Positions 25,041 through 39,400 of a DNA stretch of 64,000 bases are shown one piece after another. The translations under genes were made by a program, and so were the position numbers. The stretch is from the NCBI GenBank assembly GCA_951804985.1, contig OX638132.1, positions 43,624,791 through 43,688,790 on the forward strand, written 5' to 3'. Under the pieces are notes generated by a model. It was given only the letters and a program-made list of their open reading frames with translations, had not been told where the DNA came from and did not search any database. The first letter of the stretch is position 1. Each line of letters begins with the position of its first letter. The stretch comes from Dryomyza anilis (taxonomy: Eukaryota > Arthropoda > Insecta > Diptera > Dryomyzidae).

Positions 25041-25427
25041 AAACACGAGTCGTAGAGGCCTCAAAGTTGTGATCTATTTCTGTCCTTTTAATTCTAATAT
25101 AAATCATTATAAACGGCGGAACGGTTCTTGAGAAATCACGTCTCAAACTTTAAATGCTCATAACTCCGTAAACACGAGTCGTAGAGGCCTCAAAGTTGTG
25201 ATCTATTTTTGTCCTTTTAATTCTAATATAAATCATTATAAACGGCGGAACGGTTCTTGAAAAATCACGTCTCAAACTTTAAATGCTCATAACTCCGTAA
25301 ACACGAGTCGTAGAGGCCTCAAAGTTGTGATCTATTTCTGTCCTTTTAATTCTAATATAAATCATTATAAACGGCGCAAGGGTTCTTGAGAAATCACGTC
25401 TCAAATTTAAAATGCTCATAACTCCGT
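25041..25427 (+). repeat. Tandem run of 129-bp monomers (three copies)
   Basis: AAACACGAGTCG occurs at 25041, 25170 and 25299, a spacing of exactly 129 bp. These monomers read GTTGTGATC where the full-length form reads GTTGGCACATTTTGTAATC, a net loss of 10 bp. They carry the class-specific strings ATTATAAACGGCGGAACGG and CAAACTTTAAATGC. The same run of three is at 32074-32460. It is the only place in the window where one class is repeated three times in a row. Confidence 0.85.
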
Positions 25428-26460
25428 AAATATGAGCCGTAGAGGCCTCAAAGTTGTGATGATTTTTGTTCTTTTAATTCTAATATAAATCATTATAAAC
25501 GGCGGAACGGTTCTTGAGAAATCACGTCTCAAACTTTAAATGCTCAGAACTCCGTAAATACGACTCGTATTTTTGCCATTTTAATTATACTTTTTATAAT
25601 TATTATAATTTTAATATAACTTATTATAATCGGCGCAAGATTACTTAAAAAATCACGTCTCAAATTTAAAATGTTCATAACGCGGTAAATTCTCGTCTTA
25701 GAGGCCTCAAAATTGGCATATTTTGTAATCTATTCTTGCCCTTCTAATTCCAATATAAATCATTATTCGGTGCAACGGTTCTTGAAATCACGTCTCAAAT
25801 TTAAAATGCTCATAACTCCGTTAATACGAGTTGTAGAGGCCTCAAATCAAAGTTGGCACATTTTGTAATCTATTTTTGCTCTCTTAATTCCAAAATAAAT
25901 CATTATAATAGGCGCATGGGGATCTTGAGAAAACACGTCTCAAACATAAAATGCTCATAACACCGTTAATACGAGTTGTAGAGGACTCAAATCAAAGTTG
26001 GCACATTTTGTAATCTATTTTTGCTCTCTTAAATCCAACATAAATCATTATAATAGGCGCATGGGGTTCTTGAGAAATCACGTCTCAAACATAAAATGCT
26101 GATAACTCCGTTAATACGAGTTGTAAAGGCCTCAAACAAAGTTGGCACATTTTGTAATCTATTTTTGCCCTTTTAATTTCAATGTAAATCATTATAATCT
26201 GCGCATGTGGTTATTGAGAAAACACGTCTCAAACATAAAATGCTTATAACTGCGTAAATACAAGTCGTAGAGGCCCCAACGTTTTACATTTTATAATCTG
26301 TTTTTGCCCTTTTAATCCTAATATGACTCATTATAATCAACGCATAGGTGATTGAGAAATCACGCCTCAAATTTAAAATGTTCATAACTCAGTAAATACT
26401 CGTCTTAGAGGCCTCAAAGTTGGCACATTTTGTAATCTATTCTTTCCCTTCTAATTCCAT

Positions 26461-29400
26461 TTGTCTCAAAGTTGGCACATTTTGTAATCAATTCGTGCCC
26501 TTTTTATTCCAATATTCGGCGCAATGGTTCTTGAAAATCACGTCTCAAATTTAAAATGCACATAACTCCGTAAATACACGTCGTAGAGGCACAAGTTGGC
26601 ACATTTTATAATCTATTTTATAATCTTTTTTTTAATCGGCGCAAGGGTTCTTGAAAAATCCCGTCTCAAACTTTAAATGCTCATAACTCCGTAAATACGC
26701 GTCGTAGAGGCCTTCAATTTGGCACATTTTATAATTTATGTTTGCCCTTTTAATTATGCTTATTATAATTTTAATATAACTTATTATAATCGGCGCAAGA
26801 TTACTTAAAAAATCACGTCTCAAATTTAAAATGTTCATAACTCAGTAAATACTCGTCTTAGAGGCCTCAAGATTGGCACATTTTGTAATCTATTCTTGCC
26901 CTTCTAATTCCAATATAAATCATTATTCGGCGCAACGGTTCTCGAAATCACGTCTCAAATTTAAAAAGCTTATAACTCCGTTAATACGAGTTGTAGAGGC
27001 CTCAAAGTTGGCACATTTTGTAATCTATTTTTGCCCTTTTAATTCCAATATAAATCATTATAAGTGGGGCATGTGTTTATTGAGAAATCACGTCTCAAAC
27101 ATAAAATTCTCATAACTCCGCAAATACAAATCGTAGAGACCTCAAATTGGCACATTTTGTAATCTATTTTTTAATTCCAATATTAATTTTTATAATCCAA
27201 TATAAATTCTTATAATCGAAGCAAGGGTTCTTGAGAAATCACGGCTAAAACTTAAAATGCTCATAACTCAAAGTTGGCACATTTTGTAATCTATTCTTGC
27301 CCTTCTAATTCCAATATAAATCATTATTCGGCGCAACGGTTCTTGAAATCACGTCTCAAATTTAAAATGCTCATAACTCCGTTAATACGAGTTGTAGAGG
27401 CCTCAAATCAAAGTTGGCACATTTTGTAATCTATTTTTGCTCTCTTAATTCCAATATAAATCATTATAGTAGGCGCATGGGGTTCTTGAGAAATCACGTC
27501 TCAAACATAAAATGCTCATAACTCCGTTAATATGAGCCGTAGAGGCCTCAAAGTTGTGATCTATTTTTGTCCTTTTAATTTTAATATAAATCATTATAAA
27601 CGGCGGAACGGTTCTTGAGAAATCACGTCTCAAACTTTAAATGCTCATAACTCCGTAAATACAAATCGTAGAGACCTCAAATTGGCAAATTTTGTAATCT
27701 ATTTTTTAATTCCAATATTAATTTTTATAATCCAATATAAATACTTATAATCGAAGCAAGGGTTCTTGAGAAATCACGGCTAAAACTTATAATGCTCATA
27801 ACTCAAAGTTGGCACATTTTGTAATCTATTCTTGCCCTTCTAATTTCAATAGAAATCATTATTCGGCGCAACGGTTCTTGAAATCACGTCTCAAATTTAA
27901 AATGTTCATAACTCCGTTAATACGAGTTGTAGAGGCCTCAAATCAAAGTTGGCACATTTTGTAATCTATTTTTGCTCTCTTAATTCCAATATAAATCATT
28001 ATAGTAGGCGCATGGGGTTCTTCAGAAATCACGTCTCAAACATAAAATGCTCATAACTCCGTTAATATGAGCCGTAGAGGCCTCAAAGTTGTGATCTATT
28101 TTTGTCCTTTTAATTCTAATATAAATCATTATAAACGGCGGAACGGTTCTTGAGAAATCACGTCTCAAACTTTAAATCCTCATAACTCCGTAAATACAAG
28201 TCGTAGAGACTTCAAATTGGCACATTTTGTAATCTATTTTTTAATTCCAATATTAATTTTTATAATCCAATATGAATTCTTATAATCGAAGCAAGGGTTC
28301 TTGAGAAATCACGGCTAAAACATAAAATGCTCATAACTCAAAGTTGGCACATTTTATAATCTATTTTTGCCCTTTTAATTCTAATATAACTCATTATAAT
28401 CGGCGCAAGGGTACTTGAGAACGTCTCACACTTAAAATGCTCATAACTCCGTAAATATGAGCCGTAGAGGCCTCAAAGTTGTGATCTATTTTTGTCCTTT
28501 TAATTCTGATATAAATCATTATAAACGGCGGAACGGTTCTTGAGAAATCATATCTCAAACTTTAAATGCTCATATCTCCTTAAATACGACTCGTATTTTT
28601 GCCATTTTAATTATACTTTTTATAATTATTATAATTTTAATATAACTTATTATAATCGGCGCAAGATTACTTAAAAAATCACGTCTCAAATTTAAAATGT
28701 TCATAACGCGGTAAATTCTCGTCTTAGAGGCCTCAAAATTGGCATATTTTGTAATCTATTCTTGCCCTTCTAATTCCAATATAAATCATTATTCGGTGCA
28801 ACGGTTCTTGAAATCACGTCTCAAATTTAAAATGCTCATAACTCCGTTAATACGAGTTGTAGAGGCCTCAAATCAAAGTTGGCACATTTTGTAATCTATT
28901 TTTGCTCTCTTAATTCCAAAATAAATCATTATAATAGGCGCATGGGGATCTTGAGAAAACACGTCTCAAACATAAAATGCTCATAACACCGTTAATACGA
29001 GTTGTAGAGGACTCAAATCAAAGTTGGCACATTTTGTAATCTATTTTTGCTCTCTTAAATCCAACATAAATCATTATAATAGGCGCATGGGGTTCTTGAG
29101 AAATCACGTCTCAAACATAAAATGCTGATAACTCCGTTAATACGAGTTGTAAAGGCCTCAAACAAAGTTGGCACATTTTGTAATCTATTTTTGCCCTTTT
29201 AATTTCAATGTAAATCATTATAATCTGCGCATGTGGTTATTGAGAAAACACGTCTCAAACATAAAATGCTTATAACTGCGTAAATACAAGTCGTAGAGGC
29301 CCCAACGTTTTACATTTTATAATCTGTTTTTGCCCTTTTAATCCTAATATGACTCATTATAATCAACGCATAGGTGATTGAGAAATCACGCCTCAAATTT

Positions 29401-29486
29401 AAAATGTTCATAACTCAGTAAATACTCGTCTTAGAGGCCTCAAAGTTGGCACATTTTGTAATCTATTCTTTCCCTTCTAATTCCAT
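26461..29486 (+). repeat. Block 4 unit U2 (3026 bp)
   Basis: Same order of monomers as U1 and U3 but with 980 bp missing. At 28583-28590 the string CTTAAATACGA joins to CTCGTATTTTTGCC; the same two points lie 980 bp apart in U1 (24584 and 25564). The loss is in register and removes the three tandem 129-bp monomers. Outside this the unit matches U1 at offset 3980, then 4006, then 3026, as expected from the two indels. Confidence 0.87.
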
Positions 29487-32400
29487 TTGTCTCAAAGTTG
29501 GCACATTTTGTAATCAATTCGTGCCCTTTTTATTCCAATATTCGGCGCAATGGTTCTTGAAAATCACGTCTCAAATTTAAAATGCACATAACTCCGTAAA
29601 TACACGTCGTAGAGGCACAAGTTGGCACATTTTATAATCTATTTTATAATCTTTTTTTTAATCGGCGCAAGGGTTCTTGAAAAATCCCGTCTCAAACTTT
29701 AAATGCTCATAACTCCGTAAATACGCGTCGTAGAGGCCTTCAATTTGGCACATTTTATAATTTATGTTTGCCCTTTTAATTATGCTTATTATAATTTTAA
29801 TATAACTTATTATAATCGGCGCAAGATTACTTAAAAAATCACGTCTCAAATTTAAAATGTTCATAACTCAGTAAATACTCGTCTTAGAGGCCTCAAGATT
29901 GGCACATTTTGTAATCTATTCTTGCCCTTCTAATTCCAATATAAATCATTATTCGGCGCAACGGTTCTCGAAATCACGTCTCAAATTTAAAAAGCTTATA
30001 ACTCCGTTAATACGAGTTGTAGAGGCCTCAAAGTTGGCACATTTTGTAATCTATTTTTGCCCTTTTAATTCCAATATAAATCATTATAAGTGGGGCATGT
30101 GTTTATTGAGAAATCACGTCTCAAACATAAAATTCTCATAACTCCGCAAATACAAATCGTAGAGACCTCAAATTGGCACATTTTGTAATCTATTTTTTAA
30201 TTCCAATATTAATTTTTATAATCCAATATAAATTCTTATAATCGAAGCAAGGGTTCTTGAGAAATCACGGCTAAAACTTAAAATGCTCATAACTCAAAGT
30301 TGGCACATTTTGTAATCTATTCTTGCCCTTCTAATTCCAATATAAATCATTATTCGGCGCAACGGTTCTTGAAATCACGTCTCAAATTTAAAATGCTCAT
30401 AACTCCGTTAATACGAGTTGTAGAGGCCTCAAATCAAAGTTGGCACATTTTGTAATCTATTTTTGCTCTCTTAATTCCAATATAAATCATTATAGTAGGC
30501 GCATGGGGTTCTTGAGAAATCACGTCTCAAACATAAAATGCTCATAACTCCGTTAATATGAGCCGTAGAGGCCTCAAAGTTGTGATCTATTTTTGTCCTT
30601 TTAATTTTAATATAAATCATTATAAACGGCGGAACGGTTCTTGAGAAATCACGTCTCAAACTTTAAATGCTCATAACTCCGTAAATACAAATCGTAGAGA
30701 CCTCAAATTGGCAAATTTTGTAATCTATTTTTTAATTCCAATATTAATTTTTATAATCCAATATAAATACTTATAATCGAAGCAAGGGTTCTTGAGAAAT
30801 CACGGCTAAAACTTATAATGCTCATAACTCAAAGTTGGCACATTTTGTAATCTATTCTTGCCCTTCTAATTTCAATAGAAATCATTATTCGGCGCAACGG
30901 TTCTTGAAATCACGTCTCAAATTTAAAATGTTCATAACTCCGTTAATACGAGTTGTAGAGGCCTCAAATCAAAGTTGGCACATTTTGTAATCTATTTTTG
31001 CTCTCTTAATTCCAATATAAATCATTATAGTAGGCGCATGGGGTTCTTCAGAAATCACGTCTCAAACATAAAATGCTCATAACTCCGTTAATATGAGCCG
31101 TAGAGGCCTCAAAGTTGTGATCTATTTTTGTCCTTTTAATTCTAATATAAATCATTATAAACGGCGGAACGGTTCTTGAGAAATCACGTCTCAAACTTTA
31201 AATCCTCATAACTCCGTAAATACAAGTCGTAGAGACTTCAAATTGGCACATTTTGTAATCTATTTTTTAATTCCAATATTAATTTTTATAATCCAATATG
31301 AATTCTTATAATCGAAGCAAGGGTTCTTGAGAAATCACGGCTAAAACATAAAATGCTCATAACTCAAAGTTGGCACATTTTATAATCTATTTTTGCCCTT
31401 TTAATTCTAATATAACTCATTATAATCGGCGCAAGGGTACTTGAGAACGTCTCACACTTAAAATGCTCATAACTCCGTAAATATGAGCCGTAGAGGCCTC
31501 AAAGTTGTGATCTATTTTTGTCCTTTTAATTCTGATATAAATCATTATAAACGGCGGAACGGTTCTTGAGAAATCATATCTCAAACTTTAAATGCTCATA
31601 TCTCCTTAAATACGAGACGTAGAGGCCTCAAAGTTAGCACATTTTATAATGTATTTTTTCCCTTTTAATTATACTTTTTATAATTATTATAATTTTAATA
31701 TAACATATTATAATCGGCGCAAGATTACTTAAAAAATCACGTCTTAAATTTCAAATGTTCATAACTCGGTAAATAATCGTCTTAGAGGCCTTAAAGTTAG
31801 CACATTTTGTAATTTATTCATGTCCTTCTAAATCCAAAGGCCTCAAAGTTGGCACATTTTGTAATCTATTCGTGCCCTTTTTATTCTAATATTCGGCGCA
31901 ATTGGTCTTGAAAATCACGTCTCAGATTTAAAATGCTCATAACTCCGTAAATACACGTCGTAGAGGCCTCAAAGTTGGCACATTTTATAATCAATTTTAA
32001 ATCTTTTTTTTTTAAATCGGCGCAAGGGTTCTTGAAAAATCACGTCTCAAACTTTAAATGCTCATAACTCCGTAAACACGAGTCGTAGAGGCCTCAAAGT
32101 TGTGATCTATTTCTGTCCTTTTAATTCTAATATAAATCATTATAAACGGCGGAACGGTTCTTGAGAAATCACGTCTCAAACTTTAAATGCTCATAACTCC
32201 GTAAACACGAGTCGTAGAGGCCTCAAAGTTGTGATCTATTTCTGTCCTTTTAATTCTAATATAAATCATTATAAACGGCGGAACGGTTCTTGAAAAATCA
32301 CGTCTCAAACTTTAAATGCTCATAACTCCGTAAACACGAGTCGTAGAGGCCTCAAAGTTGTGATCTATTTCTGTCCTTTTAATTCTAATATAAATCATTA

Positions 32401-33493
32401 TAAACGGCGCAAGGGTTCTTGAGAAATCACGTCTCAAATTTAAAATGCTCATAACTCCGTAAATATGAGCCGTAGAGGCCTCAAAGTTGTGATGATTTTT
32501 GTTCTTTTAATTCTAATATAAATCATTATAAACGGCGGAACGGTTCTTGAGAAATCACGTCTCAAACTTTAAATGCTCAGAACTCCGTAAATACGACTCG
32601 TATTTTTGCCATTTTAATTATACTTTTTATAATTATTATAATTTTAATATAACTTATTATAATCGGCGCAAGATTACTTAAAAAATCACGTCTCAAATTT
32701 AAAATGTTCATAACGCGGTAAATTCTCGTCTTAGAGGCCTCAAAATTGGCATATTTTGTAATCTATTCTTGCCCTTCTAATTCCAATATAAATCATTATT
32801 CGGTGCAACGGTTCTTGAAATCACGTCTCAAATTTAAAATGCTCATAACTCCGTTAATACGAGTTGTAGAGGCCTCAAATCAAAGTTGGCACATTTTGTA
32901 ATCTATTTTTGCTCTCTTAATTCCAAAATAAATCATTATAATAGGCGCATGGGGATCTTGAGAAAACACGTCTCAAACATAAAATGCTCATAACACCGTT
33001 AATACGAGTTGTAGAGGACTCAAATCAAAGTTGGCACATTTTGTAATCTATTTTTGCTCTCTTAAATCCAACATAAATCATTATAATAGGCGCATGGGGT
33101 TCTTGAGAAATCACGTCTCAAACATAAAATGCTGATAACTCCGTTAATACGAGTTGTAAAGGCCTCAAACAAAGTTGGCACATTTTGTAATCTATTTTTG
33201 CCCTTTTAATTTCAATGTAAATCATTATAATCTGCGCATGTGGTTATTGAGAAAACACGTCTCAAACATAAAATGCTTATAACTGCGTAAATACAAGTCG
33301 TAGAGGCCCCAACGTTTTACATTTTATAATCTGTTTTTGCCCTTTTAATCCTAATATGACTCATTATAATCAACGCATAGGTGATTGAGAAATCACGCCT
33401 CAAATTTAAAATGTTCATAACTCAGTAAATACTCGTCTTAGAGGCCTCAAAGTTGGCACATTTTGTAATCTATTCTTTCCCTTCTAATTCCAT
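29487..33493 (+). repeat. Block 4 unit U3 (4007 bp)
   Basis: Most complete block 4 unit. It has the 26 bp missing from U1 and the 980 bp missing from U2. Three 129-bp monomers again lie in tandem (spacing 129 bp at 32074, 32203 and 32332). It differs from U1 by a single-base change in a T run near 31656. No gene is seen. Confidence 0.87.
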
Positions 33494-36400
33494 TTGTCTC
33501 AAAGTTGGCACATTTTGTAATCAATTCGTGCCCTTTTTATTCCAATATTCGGCGCAATGGTTCTTGAAAATCACGTCTCAGATTTAAAATGCTCATAACT
33601 CCGTAAATACACGTCGTAAAGGCCTCAAAGTTGGCACATTTTATAATCTATTTTTGCCCTTTTAATTCTAATATAACTCATTATAATAGGCGCAAGGGTT
33701 CTTGAGAAATCACGTCTCAAACATAAAATGCTCATAACTCCGTTAATATGAGCCGTAGAGGCCTCAAAGTTGTGATCTATTTTTGTCCTTTTTATTCTAA
33801 TATAAATCATTATAAACGGCGGAACGGTTCTTGAGAAATCACGTCTCAAACTTTAAATGCTCATAACTCAAAGTTGGCACATTTTATAATCTATTTTTGC
33901 CTTTTAATTCTAATATAACTCATTATAATCGGCGCAAGGGTTCTTGAGAACGTCTCACACTTAAACTCCGTAAATATGAGCCGTAGAGGCCTCAAAGTTT
34001 TGATCTATTTTTGTCCTTTTAATTCTGATATAAATGATTATAAACGGCGGAACGGTTATTGAGATATCATATCTCAAACTTTAAATGCTCATAACTCCGT
34101 AAATACGCGACGTAGAGGCCTCAAAGTTGGCACATTTTATAATGTATTTTTTCCCTTTTAATTATACTTTTTTATAATTATTATAATTTTAATATAACTT
34201 ATTATAATCGGCGCAAGATTACTTAAAAAAATCACGTATCAAATTTAAAATGTTCATAACTCGGTAAATAATCGTATTAGAGGCCTCAAAGTTAGCACAT
34301 TTTGTAATTTATTCATGCCCTTCTAAATCCAAAGGCCTCAAAGTTGGCACATTTTGTAATCTATTCGTGCCCTTTTTATTCTAATATTCGGCGCAATGGT
34401 TCTTGAAAATCACGTCTCAGATTTAAAATGCTCATAACTCCGTAAATACACGTCGTAGAGGCCTCAAAGTTGGCACATTTTATAATCTATTTTTGCCCTT
34501 TTAATTCTAATATAACTCATTATAATAGGCGCAAGGGTTCTTGAGAAATCACGTCTCAAATTTAAAATGCTCATAACTCCGTAAATATGAGCCGTAGAGG
34601 CCTCAAAGTTGTGATCTATTTTTCTTCTTTTAATTCTAATATAAATCATTATAAACGGCGGAACGGTTCTTGAGAAATCACGTCTCAGACTTTAAATGCT
34701 CAGAACTCCTTAAATACGATTCGTATCAATTTATTTTTGCCCTTTTAATTATACTTTTAATAATTATTATAATTTTAATATAACTTATTATAATCGGCGC
34801 AAGATTACTTAAAAAATCACGTCTCAAATTTAAAATGTTCATAACTCGGTAAATACTCGTCTTAGAGGCCTCAAAATTGGCACATTTTGTAATCTATTCT
34901 TGCCCTTCTAATTCCAATATAAATCATTGTTCGACGCAACTGTTCTTGAAATCACGTCTCAAATTTAAAATGCTCATAACTCCGTTAATACGAGTTGTAG
35001 AGGCCTCAAATCAAAGTTGGCACATTTTGTAATCTATTTTTGCTCTTTAATTCCAACATAAATCGTTATAATATGCGCATGGGGTTCTTGAGAAATTACG
35101 TGTCAAACATAAAATGCTCATAACTCCGTTAATACGAGTTGTAAAGGCCTCAAAGTTGGCACATTTTGTAATCTATTTTTGCCCTTTTAATTCCAATATA
35201 AATCATTATAATCTGCGCATGTGGTTATTGAGAAAACACGTCTCAAACATAAAATCTTATAACTGCGTAAATATAAGTCGTAGAGGCCCCAACGTTTTAC
35301 ATTTTATAATCTATTTTTGCCCTCATAATTCTAATATAACTCATTATAATCAACGCATAGGTGCTTGAGAAATCATGCCTCAAATTTAAAATGTTCATAA
35401 CTCTGTAAATACTCGTCTTAGAGGCCTCAAAGTTGGCACATTCTGTAATCAATTATTGCCCTTCTAATTCCAAAGGCCTCAAAGTTGGCACATTTTGTAA
35501 TCTTTTCGTGCCCTTTTTATTCCAATATTCGGCGCAATGGTTCTTGAAAATCACGTCTCAAATTTAAAATGCACATAACTCCGTAAATACACGTCGTAGA
35601 GGCACAAGTTGGCACATTTTATAATCTATTTTATAATCTTTTTTTTAATCGGCGCAAGGGTTCTTGAAAAATCACGTCTCAAACTTTAAATGCTCATAAC
35701 TCCGTAAATACGCGTCGTAGAGGCCTTCAATTTGGCACATTTTATAATTTATGTTTGCCCTTTTAATTATACTTATTATAATTTTAATATAACTTATTAT
35801 AATCGGCGCAAGATTACTTAAAAAATCACGTCTCAAATTTAAAATGTTCATAACTCAGTAAATACTCGTCTTAGAGGCCTCAAGATTGGCACATTTTGTA
35901 ATCTATTCTTGCCCTTCTAATTCCAATATAAATCATTATTCGGCGCAACGGTTCTCGAAATCACGTCTCAAATTTAAAAAGCTTTAAACTCCGTTAATAC
36001 GAGTTGTAGAGGCCTCAAAGTTGGCACATTTTGTAATCTATTTTTGCCCTTTTAATTCCAATATAAATCATTATAAGTGGGGCATGTGTTTATTGAGAAA
36101 TCACGTCTCAAACATAAAATTCTCATAACTCCGCAAATACAAATCGTAGAGACCTCAAATTGGCACATTTTGTAATCTATTTTTTAATTCCAATATTAAT
36201 TTTTATAATCCAATATAAATTCTTATAATCGAAGCAAGGGTTCTTGAGACATCACGGCTAAAACTTAAAATGCTCATAACTCAAAGTTGGCACATTTTGT
36301 AATCTATTCTTGCCCTTCTAATTCCAATATAAATCATTATTCGGCGCAACGGTTCTTGAAATCACGTCTCAAATTTAAAATGCTCATAACTCCGTTAATA

Positions 36401-39400
36401 CGAGTTGTAGAGGCCTCAAATCAAAGTTGGCACATTTTGTAATCTATTTTTGCTCTCTTAATTCCAATATAAATCATTATAGTAGGCGCATGGGGTTCTT
36501 GAGAAATCACGTCTCAAACATAAAATGCTCATAACTCCGTTAATATGAGCCGTAGAGGCCTCAAAGTTGTGATCTATTTTTGTCCTTTTAATTTTAATAT
36601 AAATCATTATAAACGGCGGAACGGTTCTTGAGAAATCACGTCTCAAACTTTAAATGCTCATAACTCCGTAAATACAAATCGTAGAGACCTCAAATTGGCA
36701 CATTTTGTAATCTATTTTTTAATTCCAATATTAATTTTTATAATCCAATATAAATACTTATAATCGAAGCAAGGGTTCTTGAGAAATCACGGCTAAAACT
36801 TATAATGCTCATAACTCAAAGTTGGCACATTTTGTAATCTATTCTTGCCCTTCTAATTTCAATATAAATCATTATTCGGCGCAACGGTTCTTGAAATCAC
36901 GTCTCAAATTTAAAATGTTCATAACTCCGTTAATACGAGTTGTAGAGGCCTCAAATCAAAGTTGGCACATTTTGTAATCTATTTTTGCTCTCTTAATTCC
37001 AATATAAATCATTATAGTAGGCGCATGGGGTTCTTCAGAAATCACGTCTCAAACATAAAATGCTCATAACTCCGTTAATATGAGCCGTAGAGGCCTCAAA
37101 GTTGTGATCTATTTTTGTCCTTTTAATTCTAATATAAATCATTATAAACGGCGGAACGGTTCTTGAGAAATCACGTCTCAAACTTTAAATCCTCATAACT
37201 CCGTAAATACAAGTCGTAGAGACTTCAAATTGGCACATTTTGTAATCTATTTTTTAATTCCAATATTAATTTTTATAATCCAATATGAATTCTTATAATC
37301 GAAGCAAGGGTTCTTGAGAAATCACGGCTAAAACATAAAATGCTCATAACTCAAAGTTGGCACATTTTATAATCTATTTTTGCCCTTTTAATTCTAATAT
37401 AACTCATTATAATCGGCGCAAGGGTACTTGAGAACGTCTCACACTTAAAATGCTCATAACTCCGTAAATATGAGCCGTAGAGGCCTCAAAGTTTTGATCT
37501 ATTTTTGTCCTTTTAATTCTGATATAAATGATTATAAACGGCGGAACGGTTATTGAGAAATCATATCTCAAACTTTAAATGCTCATAACTCTGTAAATAC
37601 GCGACGTAGAGGCCTCAAAGTTGGCACATTTTATAATGTATTTTTTCCCTTTTAATTATACTTTTTTATAATTATTATAATTTTAATATAACTTATTATA
37701 ATCGGCGCAAGATTACTTAAAAAAATCACGTATCAAATTTAAAATGTTCATAACTCGGTAAATAATCGTATTAGAGGCCTCAAAGTTAGCACATTTTGTA
37801 ATTTATTCATGCCCTTCTAAATCCAAAGGCCTCAAAGTTGGCACATTTTGTAATCTATTCGTGCCCTTTTTATTCTAATATTCGGCGCAATGGTTCTTGA
37901 AAATCACGTCTCAGATTTAAAATGCTCATAACTCCGTAAATACACGTCGTAGAGGCCTCAAAGTTGGCACATTTTATAATCTATTTTTGCCCTTTTAATT
38001 CTAATATAACTCATTATAATAGGCGCAAGGGTTCTTGAGAAATCACGTCTCAAATTTAAAATGCTTATAACTGCGTAAATATAAGTCGTAGAGGCCCCAA
38101 CGTTTTACATTTTATAATCTATTTTTGCCCTTTTAATTCTAATATAACTCATTATAATCAACGCATAGGTGCTTTAGAAATCACGCCTCAAATTTAAAAT
38201 GTTCATAACTCTGTAAATACTCGTCTTAGAGGCCTCAAAGTTGGCACATTCTGTAATCTATTATTGGCCTTCTAATTCCAAAGGCCTCAAAGTTGGCACA
38301 TTTTGTAATCTTTTCGTGCCCTTTTTATTCCAATATTCGGCGCAATGGTTCTTGAAAATCACGTCTCAAATTTAAAATGCACATAACTCCGTAAATACAC
38401 GTCGTAGAGGCACAAGTTGGCACATTTTATAATCTATTTTATAATCTTTTTTTTAATCGGCGCAAGGGTTCTTGAAAAATCACGTCTCAAACTTTAAATG
38501 CTCATAACTCCGTAAATACGCGTCGTAAAGGCCTTCAATTTGGCACATTTTATAATTTATGTTTGCCCTTTTAATTATACTTATTATAATTTTAATATAA
38601 CTTATTATAATCGGCGCAAGATTACTTAAAAAATCACGTCTCAAATTTAAAATGTTCATAACTCAGTAAATACTCGGCTTATAGGCCTCAAGATTGGCAC
38701 ATTTTGTAATCTATTCTTGCCCTTCTAATTCCAATATAAATCATTATTCGGCGCAACGGTTCTTGAAATCACGTCTCAAATTTAAAATGCTCATAACTCC
38801 GTTAATACGAGTTGTAGAGGCCTCAAATCAAAGTTGGCACATTTTGTAATCTATTTTTGCTCTCTTAATTCCAATATAAATCATTATAGTAGGCGCATGG
38901 GGTTCTTGAGAAATCACGTCTCAAACATAAAATGCTCATAACTCCGTTAATATGAGCCGTAGAGGCCTCAAAGTTGTGATCTATTTTTGTCCTTTTAATT
39001 TTAATATAAATCATTATAAACGGCGGAACGGTTCTTGAGAAATCACGTCTCAAACTTTAAATGCTCATAACTCCGTAAATACAAATCGTAGAGACCTCAA
39101 ATTGGCACATTTTGTAATCTATTTTTTAATTCCAATATTAATTTTTATAATCCAATATAAATACTTATAATCGAAGCAAGGGTTCTTGAGAAATCACGGC
39201 TAAAACTTATAATGCTCATAACTCAAAGTTGGCACATTTTGTAATCTTTTCGTGCCCTTTTTATTCCAATATTCGGCGCAATGGTTCTTGAAAATCACGT
39301 CTCAAATTTAAAATGCACATAACTCCGTAAATACACGTCGTAGAGGCACAAGTTGGCACATTTTATAATCTATTTTATAATCTTTTTTTTAATCGGCGCA

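Larger units (their letters stand above)
22665..26460 (+). repeat. Block 4 unit U1
   Basis: First block 4 unit, taken up to the phase marker TTGTCTCAAAG at 26461. It includes a 135-bp monomer with TTCTCGAAATCACG and TTAAAAAGCTTATAAC (22884-23018), two copies of a ~0.5-kb sub-block marked by TTATAGTAGGCGCATGG (23484 and 23990), and three tandem 129-bp monomers (25041-25380). Compared with U2 and U3 it lacks 26 bp at 23637, where GTTCTTG joins directly to CTCATAACTCC. No gene is seen. Confidence 0.85.
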
